Shown: one piece after another, positions 7,773 to 16,154 of the stretch
Layout of the letters: every line of letters starts with the position of its first letter
Position numbering within the stretch: position 1 is the first letter of the stretch
DNA from: Bacteroidales bacterium
Lineage (GTDB): Bacteria; Bacteroidota; Bacteroidia; Bacteroidales; VadinHA17
Direction: 5' to 3'
Assembly (NCBI GenBank): GCA_003142255.1
Contig: PLLO01000007.1
Coordinates: 1 to 64,000, forward strand
DNA: 64,000 nucleotides
Program-made: the position numbers and the translations under genes
Notes under the pieces: model-generated
The model's database searches: none
The model's input: only the letters and a program-made list of their open reading frames with translations
What the model was told of the DNA's origin: nothing

Positions 7773-8423
7773 ATTATTTTGACGGGCTTCGACGTTGGAA
7801 AATATCCCATAAAGATCTTCGGTACATGCATAAATAAGTGTACTAATGCCTTTAAAGGATTGAGTATGGGCGTGTTCCTGCACATTCTCATCCCAGGAGG
7901 GAACCCAGGAAAGAATATAGTTTTTGATGAACCTGCAGATCTCCTTTTTCATCTCGCAGCAGCTGGGTTCATCATCAAGCAACAGGTATTTTTCGACAAG
8001 CTTTGTAAGAAAAAGCAGCTCTATGCCAAGGTGATCAGCAGGTTTCCCGGGTTTTATCGGGTGCCAGCCGTATGAATTATAAAACTCTGCTACCTCCATT
8101 TCAACGGGTACTCCATTATTTCTTCCGGCAAGATAAATTGATGCGCGGGCAGGTGCAAACGGCAATACTCTCTCGTCAAAGAGATTGAAATAATCGTCGG
8201 CCAGCATTTGCCTGCATTTCACTTTATCTTCGCATGGGTCCCTAAGGAGTGAAGCGGCTTTTAAAAACCGGGGATTTAAGCTTGAAACCGGAAGCTTTTT
8301 AAGTGTTCCATTAGTCCAGAAATCAACTATACACTCATCGGTGGGCTCACTCATTATCATGCTCCCTGCAAAATACAGTAGCAGGTTATATCCTTTTAGT
8401 ATATTATTACGATCATGTTCCAT
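7770..8423 (-). CDS. TorD/DmsD-family maturation chaperone
   Basis: A 217-residue all-helical cytoplasmic protein. The diagnostic TorD signature is present: Y..YGWHPIKPGKPADHLGIELLFL in the middle, then a cysteine-containing helix and 'FIKNYILSWVPSWDENVQEHA' near residue 170. TorD-like proteins bind the Tat signal and help insert molybdenum cofactor into DMSO, TMAO or nitrate-type reductases. No molybdoenzyme, ferredoxin subunit or membrane anchor gene is next to it, so its client lies elsewhere. It is separated from the upstream spt gene by a strong terminator, so it probably has its own promoter within 8424-8512, though I see no clear box. Confidence 0.72.
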   Translation of the reverse strand: MEHDRNNILKGYNLLLYFAGSMIMSEPTDECIVDFWTNGTLKKLPVSSLNPRFLKAASLLRDPCEDKVKCRQMLADDYFNLFDERVLPFAPARASIYLAGRNNGVPVEMEVAEFYNSYGWHPIKPGKPADHLGIELLFLTKLVEKYLLLDDEPSCCEMKKEICRFIKNYILSWVPSWDENVQEHAHTQSFKGISTLIYACTEDLYGIFSNVEARQNN

Positions 8424-8512
8424 AAAGTCAAATTACCAGGCCCGGAAATTAATGAAGCGTTTTTTGTGAGGCAATTCACTGTAGTATAACGAACGACAGA
8501 AGAATTTGTTCG

Positions 8513-8542
8513 AAAAAAAAGGGCTCTCGTGGTGAGAGCCCT
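8513..8542 (-). terminator. Intrinsic terminator of the serine palmitoyltransferase gene
   Basis: On the minus strand a perfect stem AGGGCTCTC/GAGAGCCCT with a five-base loop is followed by eight T residues. It begins 24 bases past the spt stop codon. Confidence 0.9.
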
Positions 8543-8565
8543 GTAATATTTGGAGTGTTTTACTT

Positions 8566-9810
8566 TTACTTTGTAAAATCTGCCATCTCGTCAGGGTATT
8601 CGTTATTGTCGATTTTCCTTTTTATCTCCCTGAAGGCTTTTATTGTATAATCCACATCTTCGAGTGAATGGGCAGCAGTCGGAATGAGGCGAAGCATTAC
8701 TACATCCTTTGGTACTACAGGGTATATAACTACCGAACAAAAGATATTGTAATGTTCCCTGAGGTCGTAAATGAGCTGGGTGGACCGGGTCACTCCGCCT
8801 TTCATGAACACAGGTGTAACGGATGATTCTGTCTTGCCGAGATCAAGGCCTTCCTTCTTTAAACCATTCTGCAGAGCTCTGACAATGGTCCAAAGTTTTT
8901 CGCGGTATTCCGGATGAGTCTGAATAATTTCAAGACGCTTGATCGCACCCAGAGTCATTGCCATTGGCAGTGATTTAGCGTAAATCTGAGATCTGAGGTT
9001 ATATTTAAGGTAAGAAATGACCTCTTTTGTACTGGCAACAAATCCTCCGAAGCCTGCCATTGATTTGGCGAATGCTGCAAAATAAACATCAATCTGGTCT
9101 TGCACGCCAAAATGTTCACCTGTTCCACGCCCGTTTGCACCCATTGTTCCGAAGCCATGTGCATCGTCGACAAGAATACGGAAATGGTATTTCTTTTTAA
9201 GTGCGGTTATCTTGTCAAGTTTGCCAAGGTCGCCAGCCATTCCGAAGACACCTTCGGTAATAACAAGGATGCCGCCGCCGGATTCTTCAGTGAGTGTAGT
9301 CGCGCGCTGAAGCTGTTTTTCGCAACTTTCAATGTCATTATGATGAAATGCAAATCTTTTTCCGATATGAAGCCTCAATCCATCCATAATGCATGCGTGT
9401 GATTCTGAATCATAAACGATTACATCATGTCTGTTGACCAGGGCGTCGATAATGGAGACCATCCCCTGGTATCCGAAATTAAGAAGGTATGCACTTTCCT
9501 TCTGTTCAAAATCGGCAGCCATCCTTTCAAATTTTTCATGATTGGTGGTTTGCCCTGACATCATCCTTGCTCCCATAGGATAAGCTAATCCATACTGTTT
9601 AGTGTATTCTGCATCAGCTTTTCTTACTTCAGGATTATTAGCCAGTCCCAGGTAATTGTTCAGACTCCAGACAAGAACTTCCTTACCTCTGAATGTCATT
9701 CTTGGCCCTATTTCTCCTTCGAGCTTAGGAAAGGCAAAGTACCCATCTGCCATATCCGAATATTGGCCAAGTGAACCTTTATTCACTTTAATTTTATCGA
9801 AAATATCCAT
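8566..9810 (-). CDS. spt: Serine palmitoyltransferase-type alpha-oxoamine synthase
   Basis: A PLP enzyme of the alpha-oxoamine synthase family, 414 residues. It shows the PLP-stacking SHACIMDG, the DDAHGFGTMG motif at ~215, and the Schiff-base lysine in FAKSMAGFGGF at about K249. Related enzymes include KBL (glycine C-acetyltransferase), BioF and HemA. The ~20-residue N-terminal extension and 'NNYLGLANNPEVRKA' with 'AYPMGARMMSG' match the serine palmitoyltransferase of Bacteroides and relatives, which joins serine and palmitoyl-CoA (or acyl-ACP) in sphingolipid synthesis. It stands alone with its own terminator and a probable promoter just upstream. A KBL or BioF role is the main alternative. 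Confidence 0.82.
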   Translation of the reverse strand: MDIFDKIKVNKGSLGQYSDMADGYFAFPKLEGEIGPRMTFRGKEVLVWSLNNYLGLANNPEVRKADAEYTKQYGLAYPMGARMMSGQTTNHEKFERMAADFEQKESAYLLNFGYQGMVSIIDALVNRHDVIVYDSESHACIMDGLRLHIGKRFAFHHNDIESCEKQLQRATTLTEESGGGILVITEGVFGMAGDLGKLDKITALKKKYHFRILVDDAHGFGTMGANGRGTGEHFGVQDQIDVYFAAFAKSMAGFGGFVASTKEVISYLKYNLRSQIYAKSLPMAMTLGAIKRLEIIQTHPEYREKLWTIVRALQNGLKKEGLDLGKTESSVTPVFMKGGVTRSTQLIYDLREHYNIFCSVVIYPVVPKDVVMLRLIPTAAHSLEDVDYTIKAFREIKRKIDNNEYPDEMADFTK

Positions 9811-9831
9811 GATTGTTTTTTAAAATTTTCA

Positions 9832-9839
9832 CAAAAGTA
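9832..9839 (-). promoter_or_regulatory. Bacteroidota-type -7 box before spt
   Basis: TACTTTTG on the minus strand matches TAnnTTTG and lies 22 bases before the spt ATG. No good TTTG -33 box is found at the expected spacing, so only the -7 element supports it. Confidence 0.42.
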
Positions 9840-9919
9840 TAGAATAGAAGCTTCCATGTTATACCTATTTATACCTAATTTGGTATTCTGCCTCTGATAT
9901 ATATTACCGCCTTTCATTT

Positions 9920-10025
9920 TCCTCCAAGGGGAGGCCCGAGCGTTAAGAAATAGCCCGATGGGTTATTTTATCGAAGGGGCCAGCCTGTCGGAAGGGGCCT
10001 TACCCCGGGTGGGAAGGGGGTTATT
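9920..10025. repeat. GC-rich palindromic intergenic repeat
   Basis: The region from spt to bamD (about 310 bases) holds this element and little else besides the bamD promoter. Its core at 9938-9970 (GAGCGTTAAGAAATAGCCC...) contains a hairpin AAATAGCCC/GGGTTATTT. It matches, in inverted orientation, 30 of 33 bases at 32891-32923. The right part has several AAGGGG and CCCCGGG runs. Confidence 0.6.
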
Positions 10026-10098
10026 CTTGTCCTGGCAGATAGCGAAAGAATAAATGGATAATATTTACGTTTATATCTCTGATATGAAAATTTTATTG

Positions 10099-10106
10099 TA
10101 ATTTTG
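10099..10106 (+). promoter_or_regulatory. Bacteroidota-type -7 box before bamD
   Basis: TAATTTTG matches TAnnTTTG and lies 13 bases before the bamD ATG, which would give a very short leader. The -33 position has only weak T-rich sequence. Confidence 0.4.
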
Positions 10107-10119
10107 CGCAACATTTTTT

Positions 10120-10938
10120 ATGAGGCTAAGGACATCTATATTATTACTGGCATTAGTGCTGGTTACTTCCTGCGGTGAGTATCAGAAGATACTGAAGAGT
10201 ACGGACTTTGATATGAAAAAAGCCAGGGCTAAGGAATACTTTGATGCTGGCAAGTATGTTAAGTCGAGTGAGCTCCTTGAGCAGATCATTCCCCGCTACA
10301 GGGCGACTGAAGAGGCTGAGGATCTTATCTGGATGAATGGAGAGGGCTATTATGGCATGAAGCAGTACGATATGGCAGGTACCGTATACAAATCTTACAT
10401 TGAACAATACGGTTACGGGAAATATATTGAAGAAGCCTATTATAAGTCGGCCATGTGCGATTATAATATTTCACCTCGCGCGGAACTTGACCAGGATAAT
10501 ACTAAAAAGGCAATAGAAGGCTTTACTATTTTTCTTTCCAGGTATCCGAACAGTTCGAGAGCTGATGAGTGCAAGAAACTGCTTGATGATCTTCACGAGA
10601 GGCTTGTTGAGAAGTCGTATATCAGTGCAAAGCTCTATTATGATATGAATCAGTATAAGGCAGCTGTAGTTGCCCTGTCAAATTCCCTCAAAGAGTTTGC
10701 TGAGACAAAATATCGCGAGGAAATGATGTATCTCAAGCTAAGTTCTCTTTACCTTTATGCTGGGAAGAGTTTTGCTGTTAAGCAGAAGGAGAGGTATCAG
10801 GCTACTCTCGATGATTATTATTCCTTTATGGAAGAATTTCCACAGAGCAAATACGCTAAAGATGTTAAAAAAATATACCAGGCGACTGCTAAACAGTTAA
10901 AAATTCAGACTCCTGGAAATGAAGCTAATATTCAATAA
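10120..10938 (+). CDS. bamD: Outer-membrane assembly lipoprotein BamD
   Basis: A 272-residue lipoprotein of the Bam complex, which folds beta-barrel proteins into the outer membrane. A signal peptide ends in the lipobox VTSC (Cys at about residue 18). TPR-like helix pairs follow ('AKEYFDAGKYVKSSELLEQIIPRYRAT', 'MNGEGYYGMKQYDMAGTVYKSYI', 'AIEGFTIFLSRYPNSSRADE'), the usual five-TPR layout of BamD. It heads a co-directional cluster: rpoZ follows after 6 bases, then coaBC and DUF4835, an order common in Bacteroidota. Confidence 0.93.
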   Translation: MRLRTSILLLALVLVTSCGEYQKILKSTDFDMKKARAKEYFDAGKYVKSSELLEQIIPRYRATEEAEDLIWMNGEGYYGMKQYDMAGTVYKSYIEQYGYGKYIEEAYYKSAMCDYNISPRAELDQDNTKKAIEGFTIFLSRYPNSSRADECKKLLDDLHERLVEKSYISAKLYYDMNQYKAAVVALSNSLKEFAETKYREEMMYLKLSSLYLYAGKSFAVKQKERYQATLDDYYSFMEEFPQSKYAKDVKKIYQATAKQLKIQTPGNEANIQ

Positions 10939-10944
10939 ATAATT

Positions 10945-11277
10945 ATGGATTACAGAAAATCAGCAGCTCCGGTAACAACAATTACACGTAACCTTGACCT
11001 TATGACCAGGGGCACGGGAAATATTTATGAAACAGTAATCATAGTTTCAAGAAGAGCCAACCAGATCTCTGTTGAAATGAAGCAGGAACTGAACAAGAAG
11101 CTTGAAGAGTTCGCTTCATACAGCGACAATCTCGAAGAGGTTTTTGAAAACCGCGAACAGATAGAGATATCTAAATACTATGAGAGACTTCCAAAGCCGA
11201 CCCTGATTGCATTGCAGGAGCTTGAAGAAGGTAAGATTTTTTACAGGAACCCTGAAAACCAGAACAGGCCAAAATAA
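10945..11277 (+). CDS. rpoZ: RNA polymerase omega subunit (Rpb6-like)
   Basis: A 110-residue protein of the Bacteroidota omega type, which helps fold and stabilise the beta' subunit. The recognisable part is 'AAPVTTITRNLDLMTRGTGNIYETVIIVSRRANQIS', corresponding to the omega/Rpb6 helices, followed by a helical tail with 'LPKPTLIALQELEEGKIFYRNP'. It starts 6 bases after bamD and ends 14 bases before coaBC, so all three are likely on one transcript. Confidence 0.85.
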   Translation: MDYRKSAAPVTTITRNLDLMTRGTGNIYETVIIVSRRANQISVEMKQELNKKLEEFASYSDNLEEVFENREQIEISKYYERLPKPTLIALQELEEGKIFYRNPENQNRPK

Positions 11278-11291
11278 AAACCAGCCTGAAA

Positions 11292-12500
11292 ATGCTGAAA
11301 GGCAAAAATATACTTGTGGGTGTAACCGGGGGTATTGCAGCCTATAAAACTGCAACTATCATCCGGTTGCTAGTTAAAGAGGGAGCTGAAGTAAAAGTAG
11401 TAATGAGCGCCCATGCCAGGGAATTTATTACCCCTCTGACCCTTTCAACTTTATCGAAAAATCCTGTCCTTACAGAGTTTTATAATCAGGAAAATGGCGA
11501 TTGGAACAGTCATGTCGATCTCGGGTTATGGGCCAACCTTTACCTTATTGCTCCGGCAACTGCAAATTCAATCGCAAAGATGGCCTGTGGAATAGCTGAT
11601 AACCTGCTGTTGACAGCTTATCTTTCGGCAAAATGTCCGGTAATGATCGCTCCTTCCATGGATGTCGATATGCTGAACCATCCTGCTACAAAAATCAATA
11701 TTGAGACTCTGAAAGCGTTCGGAAATATAATAATTGAGCCTGCCAGCGGCGAACTGGCAAGCGGTCTGACAGGAAAAGGAAGGATGGCCGAACCAGAAGA
11801 TATAGTAAGGGAAATTTTAAACCTCCTGTCAAAAAAAAAAATCAAAAAACCGCTGAGCGGTAAACGGCTCCTTATAAATGCAGGACCTACCCGCGAACCA
11901 ATAGACCCTGTTCGTTTTATCAGTAATTATTCTTCAGGAAGAATGGGTATTGCTATTGCGGATGCTGCTGCTGAATATGGTGCAGATGTCGAGCTGATAC
12001 TGGGTCCGGTAAATATAGTTCCGGAAAATAAATCTGTGAAGATTACCCGCGTAACTACAGCAGAATCAATGGCATCAGAATGCATTAAGCGGTTCCCGAA
12101 ATGTGATATAGCCATCCTCTCGGCTGCAGTTGCTGATTATACGGCGGTAAAGGTTGAAAAGGAAAAAATGAAAAAGGGCATTGATTCAATTACTCTTAAG
12201 CTTAAACCTACCGCCGATATTGCAGCGACCCTCGGAAGAAGTAAAAAGGCGTCACAGATTATTGCCGGTTTTGCCCTCGAGACAAATAATGAAATAAAAA
12301 ACGCCACGGCAAAGCTTAATAGAAAAAACCTGGATCTTATTGTTTTGAATTCATTGAAGGAGCCTGGCGCAGGTTTTGAGCATTCTACTAACAAAATAAC
12401 CATTATTGACAAGTACAATAATATTGATAAATTTGAGTTGAAATCCAAAGAAGAAGCTGCCAGGGATATTCTCGACAAAATTGTTTTAATGATCAAATAA
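11292..12500 (+). CDS. coaBC: Phosphopantothenoylcysteine decarboxylase/synthetase
   Basis: Bifunctional coenzyme A enzyme, 402 residues. The N-terminal flavoprotein half starts 'GKNILVGVTGGIAAYKT' and carries 'HVDLGLWANLYLIAPATANSIAKMA' with the active-site histidine, and 'PSMDVDML', the Bacteroidota form of the PxMNxxMW motif. The C-terminal synthetase half starts near residue 185 with 'LSGKRLLINAGPTREPIDPVRFISNYSSGRMG' and contains 'LSAAVADYT'. Together they join cysteine to phosphopantothenate and decarboxylate the product. The last step of the same pathway (coaE) is at 37.5 kb. Confidence 0.95.
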   Translation: MLKGKNILVGVTGGIAAYKTATIIRLLVKEGAEVKVVMSAHAREFITPLTLSTLSKNPVLTEFYNQENGDWNSHVDLGLWANLYLIAPATANSIAKMACGIADNLLLTAYLSAKCPVMIAPSMDVDMLNHPATKINIETLKAFGNIIIEPASGELASGLTGKGRMAEPEDIVREILNLLSKKKIKKPLSGKRLLINAGPTREPIDPVRFISNYSSGRMGIAIADAAAEYGADVELILGPVNIVPENKSVKITRVTTAESMASECIKRFPKCDIAILSAAVADYTAVKVEKEKMKKGIDSITLKLKPTADIAATLGRSKKASQIIAGFALETNNEIKNATAKLNRKNLDLIVLNSLKEPGAGFEHSTNKITIIDKYNNIDKFELKSKEEAARDILDKIVLMIK

Positions 12501-12509
12501 TTTATACGG

Positions 12510-13436
12510 ATGGTAAGAGTCAGCATCCTTAAAAATTTTGCGCTTTCAGTCCTTTTCCTGATCCCGGGAGTTGCATTTTCACAGGAGCTCTACTGCAATG
12601 TCCAGATTTCGGCCCAGAAGATACAGGGATCAAACCGCGAAGTCTTTGATAATATGCAGCACGACATATATGAGTTCATGAATAATACCGTCTGGACTAA
12701 CCATGTATTCACTTATGCTGAAAGGGTAGAATGCTCTATTCTTATCAACCTTACAGACCAGATATCGGCAGATGAATTCTCGGGAACCATCACGATACAG
12801 CTTAAAAGACCCGTTTTTAATACTACCTATAATTCGACGGTATTGAATTTCATTGATAACAGCTTCAGGTTCAGATATGTTGAATTTCAACCCCTTGAAT
12901 TTGATCCTACCACTTACCGATCGAGTCTTGTCGCCGTTCTTTCCTATTATACTTATATGATTCTTGGCTTTGATGCCGATACATTTTCCCCAGAGGGGGG
13001 GACAGAGTACTTTCAGATGGCTGAGAAGATCGTCTCAAGTGCTCAGAATGCATCTGAACCAGGATGGAAGCCTTACGACGGATCCAGGAACAAGAACAGG
13101 TACTGGCTGGTCAAAAACACTCTCGATAAGGAATATGAAGGAGTCAGGCAGTTTCTTTATGAATACTATATTAACGGGCTCGATAAGATGGAATCAAAAA
13201 TATCTGAGGCCAGGACCAGCATCGTGGAAAGCCTGAAGCTTGTCCAGGAAGTTTACAGGAAAAAACCCGACCCGTTCATGTATATTGTCCAGATTATTAT
13301 GGAAGCCAAGTCTGATGAAATTGTTAATATTTTCACTGAATCATTCCCTGAAGAAAAAAGCAGGGTTGTTCAGATACTTACCGAAATAGATCCTTCGAAA
13401 AAGACAACGTACGAAAAGATCACTTCGGCAAATTGA
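12510..13436 (+). CDS. DUF4835 family periplasmic protein
   Basis: A 308-residue exported protein. The signal peptide runs to about residue 24 (IPGVAFSQ). The mature part begins 'ELYCNVQISAQKIQGSNREVFDNMQHDIYEFMNNT' and has 'FRYVEFQPLEFDPTTYRSSLVAVLSYYTYMILGFD', both typical of DUF4835. This family is nearly restricted to Bacteroidota and is regularly found between coaBC and recN. It has been linked by annotation to type IX secretion (PorD); I recall that link but cannot check it. It lies 9 bases after coaBC and 14 before recN. Confidence 0.85.
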   Translation: MVRVSILKNFALSVLFLIPGVAFSQELYCNVQISAQKIQGSNREVFDNMQHDIYEFMNNTVWTNHVFTYAERVECSILINLTDQISADEFSGTITIQLKRPVFNTTYNSTVLNFIDNSFRFRYVEFQPLEFDPTTYRSSLVAVLSYYTYMILGFDADTFSPEGGTEYFQMAEKIVSSAQNASEPGWKPYDGSRNKNRYWLVKNTLDKEYEGVRQFLYEYYINGLDKMESKISEARTSIVESLKLVQEVYRKKPDPFMYIVQIIMEAKSDEIVNIFTESFPEEKSRVVQILTEIDPSKKTTYEKITSAN

Positions 13437-13450
13437 CCTAATCTCAGTTT

Positions 13451-15115
13451 ATGCTGGTAAAACTTTACGTTCAAAATTATGCACTTATAAAGGATCTGGA
13501 CGTTGAACTTGAAGACGGACTGACAATTATTACAGGTGAGACTGGCTCAGGTAAATCTATCCTTCTGGGCGCCCTTTCACTGATCCTGGGAAGCAGGGCC
13601 GATTCGTCAGTACTGCTCGAGAAGAATGAAAAATGCGTGGTGGAGGGAACATTCAGGATCGGCGATTATGACCTCTCTGAGTTCTTCACGGCAAATGAAC
13701 TCGATTATGAGCCTGTTACAACAATGAGGAGGGAAATAAACCCTGCCGGCAAATCGAGAGCTTTTATAAATGACACGCCAGTTACCATAAACCTTCTCAA
13801 GGAACTGGGAGACCGCCTTATTGATATCCATTCCCAGCACCAGACCCTGATGCTTCATGATAATTCCTTCCAGCTGAATGTGATAGATTCTTTTGCTGGC
13901 ACCTCGAAGCTGAAAGATGAATACAAGCTTGTTTACAATAAATACCGATCTCTGTCGAAGGAGTTTAATGAGTTAAAGGAAAAGGCTGACCGGAACAAGG
14001 CTGACCTCGAATATTTCCAGTTCCAGCTTACCCAGCTCGAGGAAGCAAAGCTCCGCGAGGGTGAACAGGAGGAGCTTGAGAAGGAACAGGAACTGCTGAG
14101 CCATGCCGAGGAGATCAAAATCGGATTGAGCAATGCTTCAAGCCTTCTTTCTTCCGATAATGCTTCAGTTTTATTGTTATTGCGCGAAGCAAAATCAGCT
14201 CTTTTTAAAATAGCAGAATTCCTTCCAAACGGTGATGAGATTCTTCGCAGAAGCGAGTCTTCGTTCATTGAGCTTAATGACCTGGCTGGTGAAATTGAAA
14301 AGATGATGGCCACAATCGATGCCGATCCTCATCGTCTTGCCCTTGTAAATGACAGGCTCGATTCTCTATACTCATTGATCCAGAAGCATCGCGTGAAGGG
14401 ACTTAACGAACTGATTGTAAAAAAGGAAGATATCAGGAAACAGGTAAAGTCAATCGAAACAAGCGATGAAAGGATGGCTGAGGTTGAAGCTGCACTGAAG
14501 AAAGAGACTGCAGCACTGAAAAGCCTCGCTGATGGAATTTCCATTAAAAGGAATAACATCCTGGGCGATGTTGAAAAGAAGATTTCCGATCTGCTGAAGC
14601 AACTCGGAATGCCCAATGCAAGATTCCGTGTTTCAATGACAAAGCTCCAGGATTTTACTGCCACAGGCACTGATCATGCTGACTTTCTCTTTTCTGCAAA
14701 CAAACAGGTTGAACCGGAGAACCTTGCGAAGATTGCATCCGGAGGTGAATTGTCGAGGGTGATGCTCAGCCTTAAGTCGCTGCTTACAAAAAACAATAAC
14801 CTGCCGACAATTATTTTTGATGAGATCGATTCGGGGGTATCTGGTGAAGTGGCTGATAAGGTTGGACAGATCCTCGCAGGGATGGGAAAATATATGCAGG
14901 TGGTTAATATTACTCATCTCCCGCAGGTAGCCTCAAGGGGAACAAAACACTACCATGTCTATAAGGATGATTCGGGCGATTCAACAATTACCAGGGTTAA
15001 GTTGTTAACTCATGAAGAGAGGGTAACCGAGGTCGCAAAGCTTTTAAGTGGCAGTGAAATAACTGATACTGCGATCCGCAATGCGAAGGAGCTTCTGAAG
15101 GCCGCTGGAAAATAA
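13451..15115 (+). CDS. recN: DNA repair protein RecN
   Basis: SMC-like ATPase of double-strand-break repair, 554 residues. The N-terminus 'LYVQNYALIKDLDVELEDGLTIITGETGSGKSILLGALSLILG' holds Walker A. After ~150 residues comes a coiled coil of Glu- and Lys-rich helices. The C-terminal half has the ABC signature region 'KIASGGELSRVMLSLKSLL', Walker B 'TIIFDEIDSGVSG' and 'VNITHLPQVASRGTKHYHV'. Length and order match the family. It is probably the last gene of the bamD cluster, as a palindromic repeat separates it from fabI. Confidence 0.96.
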   Translation: MLVKLYVQNYALIKDLDVELEDGLTIITGETGSGKSILLGALSLILGSRADSSVLLEKNEKCVVEGTFRIGDYDLSEFFTANELDYEPVTTMRREINPAGKSRAFINDTPVTINLLKELGDRLIDIHSQHQTLMLHDNSFQLNVIDSFAGTSKLKDEYKLVYNKYRSLSKEFNELKEKADRNKADLEYFQFQLTQLEEAKLREGEQEELEKEQELLSHAEEIKIGLSNASSLLSSDNASVLLLLREAKSALFKIAEFLPNGDEILRRSESSFIELNDLAGEIEKMMATIDADPHRLALVNDRLDSLYSLIQKHRVKGLNELIVKKEDIRKQVKSIETSDERMAEVEAALKKETAALKSLADGISIKRNNILGDVEKKISDLLKQLGMPNARFRVSMTKLQDFTATGTDHADFLFSANKQVEPENLAKIASGGELSRVMLSLKSLLTKNNNLPTIIFDEIDSGVSGEVADKVGQILAGMGKYMQVVNITHLPQVASRGTKHYHVYKDDSGDSTITRVKLLTHEERVTEVAKLLSGSEITDTAIRNAKELLKAAGK

Positions 15116-15210
15116 ACTACCCCCTTTCTTTTTCCCCCAGGAGGGAAATGAAGAACCACCTCCTTCCCCTGTGGGGGAATCCCGAGTACTCGGGAGGGAA
15201 GAGGGTAAAA
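15116..15210. repeat. GC-rich palindromic repeat between recN and fabI
   Basis: Dense C-runs and G-runs (CCCCCTTT, CCCCCAGGAGGG, CCCCTGTGGGGG) end in a perfect 16-base palindrome TCCCGAGTACTCGGGA at 15180-15195. It looks like a REP-type intergenic element and may also act as a transcription attenuator after recN. Confidence 0.55.
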
Positions 15211-15227
15211 AATAAAAGATATTAAAA

Positions 15228-16070
15228 ATGGAAGGAACATTATTAAAAGAGAAAAAAGGAATCATTTTCGGTGCACTGAATGAAAAATCGATTGCGTGGC
15301 AGGTAGCTTTGAAATCCTGGCAGCAAGGGGCACAGCTTGTTCTGACAAATTCTCCTGTTGCAGTAAGGATGGGGTCTATAAATGAGCTGGCTGAGATCAC
15401 CGGAAGCAAGGTTATCACTGCTGATGCTACCAGTATGGAAGATATTGATACATTGCTGACAGAAAGCATGAAGATATTCGGCGGCCAGTTCGATTTCATT
15501 CTTCATTCTATCGGAATGTCACCCAACGTAAGAAAAGATATTCCCTATGAGCAGACAAGCTACGAGAACATGCTGAAGACATTCGATATATCAGCGCTCA
15601 GTTTCCATAGGATTCTTCAGACAGCATACAAGCTTGATGCAATAAGGGAATGGGGCTCAGTTGTGGCTTTGTCGTACGTGGCAGCTCAGAGAACCCTTTC
15701 CGGATATAACGATATGGGTGATGCCAAGGCGCTCCTTGAATCAATTGCACGCAGCTTCGGATATATCTATGGCCGCGACAGAAAAGTCCGGATCAATACA
15801 ATATCTCAGTCACCGACTCTCACTACCGCCGGAAGCGGTATTCACGGGTTTGAGTCTCTTATTGACTTCTCTGAAAGAATGTCGCCGCTCGGCAATGCAA
15901 CGGCCGAAGAGTGTGCCGATTATTGCGTTGCGCTTTTTTCGGACCTTACAAGAAAAGTTACCATGCAGAACCTTTACCACGACGGAGGATTTTCAAGTAT
16001 GGGTATGAGCCTGAAAGCTATTGAACAGTATAGGAAAAGCTTTGATGAGTGTGATTGTGACGATAAATAA
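15228..16070 (+). CDS. fabI: Enoyl-ACP reductase
   Basis: NAD(P)H-dependent reductase of the last step in fatty-acid elongation, 280 residues, short-chain-dehydrogenase fold. FabI features are clear: 'KKGIIFGALNEKSIAWQVALKSW' at the nucleotide site, 'FILHSIGMSP', and the catalytic set SY-x10-YNDMGDAK (Tyr, Tyr, Lys spacing as in E. coli FabI). These are followed by 'RINTISQSPTLTTAGSGIHGF'. It is transcribed alone: a palindromic repeat lies upstream and a strong terminator 26 bases downstream. Confidence 0.92.
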   Translation: MEGTLLKEKKGIIFGALNEKSIAWQVALKSWQQGAQLVLTNSPVAVRMGSINELAEITGSKVITADATSMEDIDTLLTESMKIFGGQFDFILHSIGMSPNVRKDIPYEQTSYENMLKTFDISALSFHRILQTAYKLDAIREWGSVVALSYVAAQRTLSGYNDMGDAKALLESIARSFGYIYGRDRKVRINTISQSPTLTTAGSGIHGFESLIDFSERMSPLGNATAEECADYCVALFSDLTRKVTMQNLYHDGGFSSMGMSLKAIEQYRKSFDECDCDDK

Positions 16071-16095
16071 ATAAGTACAAATACCTATTTTTCAG

Positions 16096-16126
16096 GCGAT
16101 TTGCAATCAGGTAAGTCGCTTTTTTT
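16096..16126 (+). terminator. Intrinsic terminator after fabI
   Basis: GCGATTTGC pairs with GTAAGTCGC (two G-U pairs) around a six-base loop and is followed by seven T residues. The TTG that the ORF track uses as start of the next gene lies inside this hairpin, which argues against that start. Confidence 0.85.
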
Positions 16127-16154
16127 ATATTTGGATCAACTTAGAACCACGCTT

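Noticed and set aside
16101-16154. TTG start of the DUF819 ORF
   Set aside because: It falls inside the fabI terminator hairpin.
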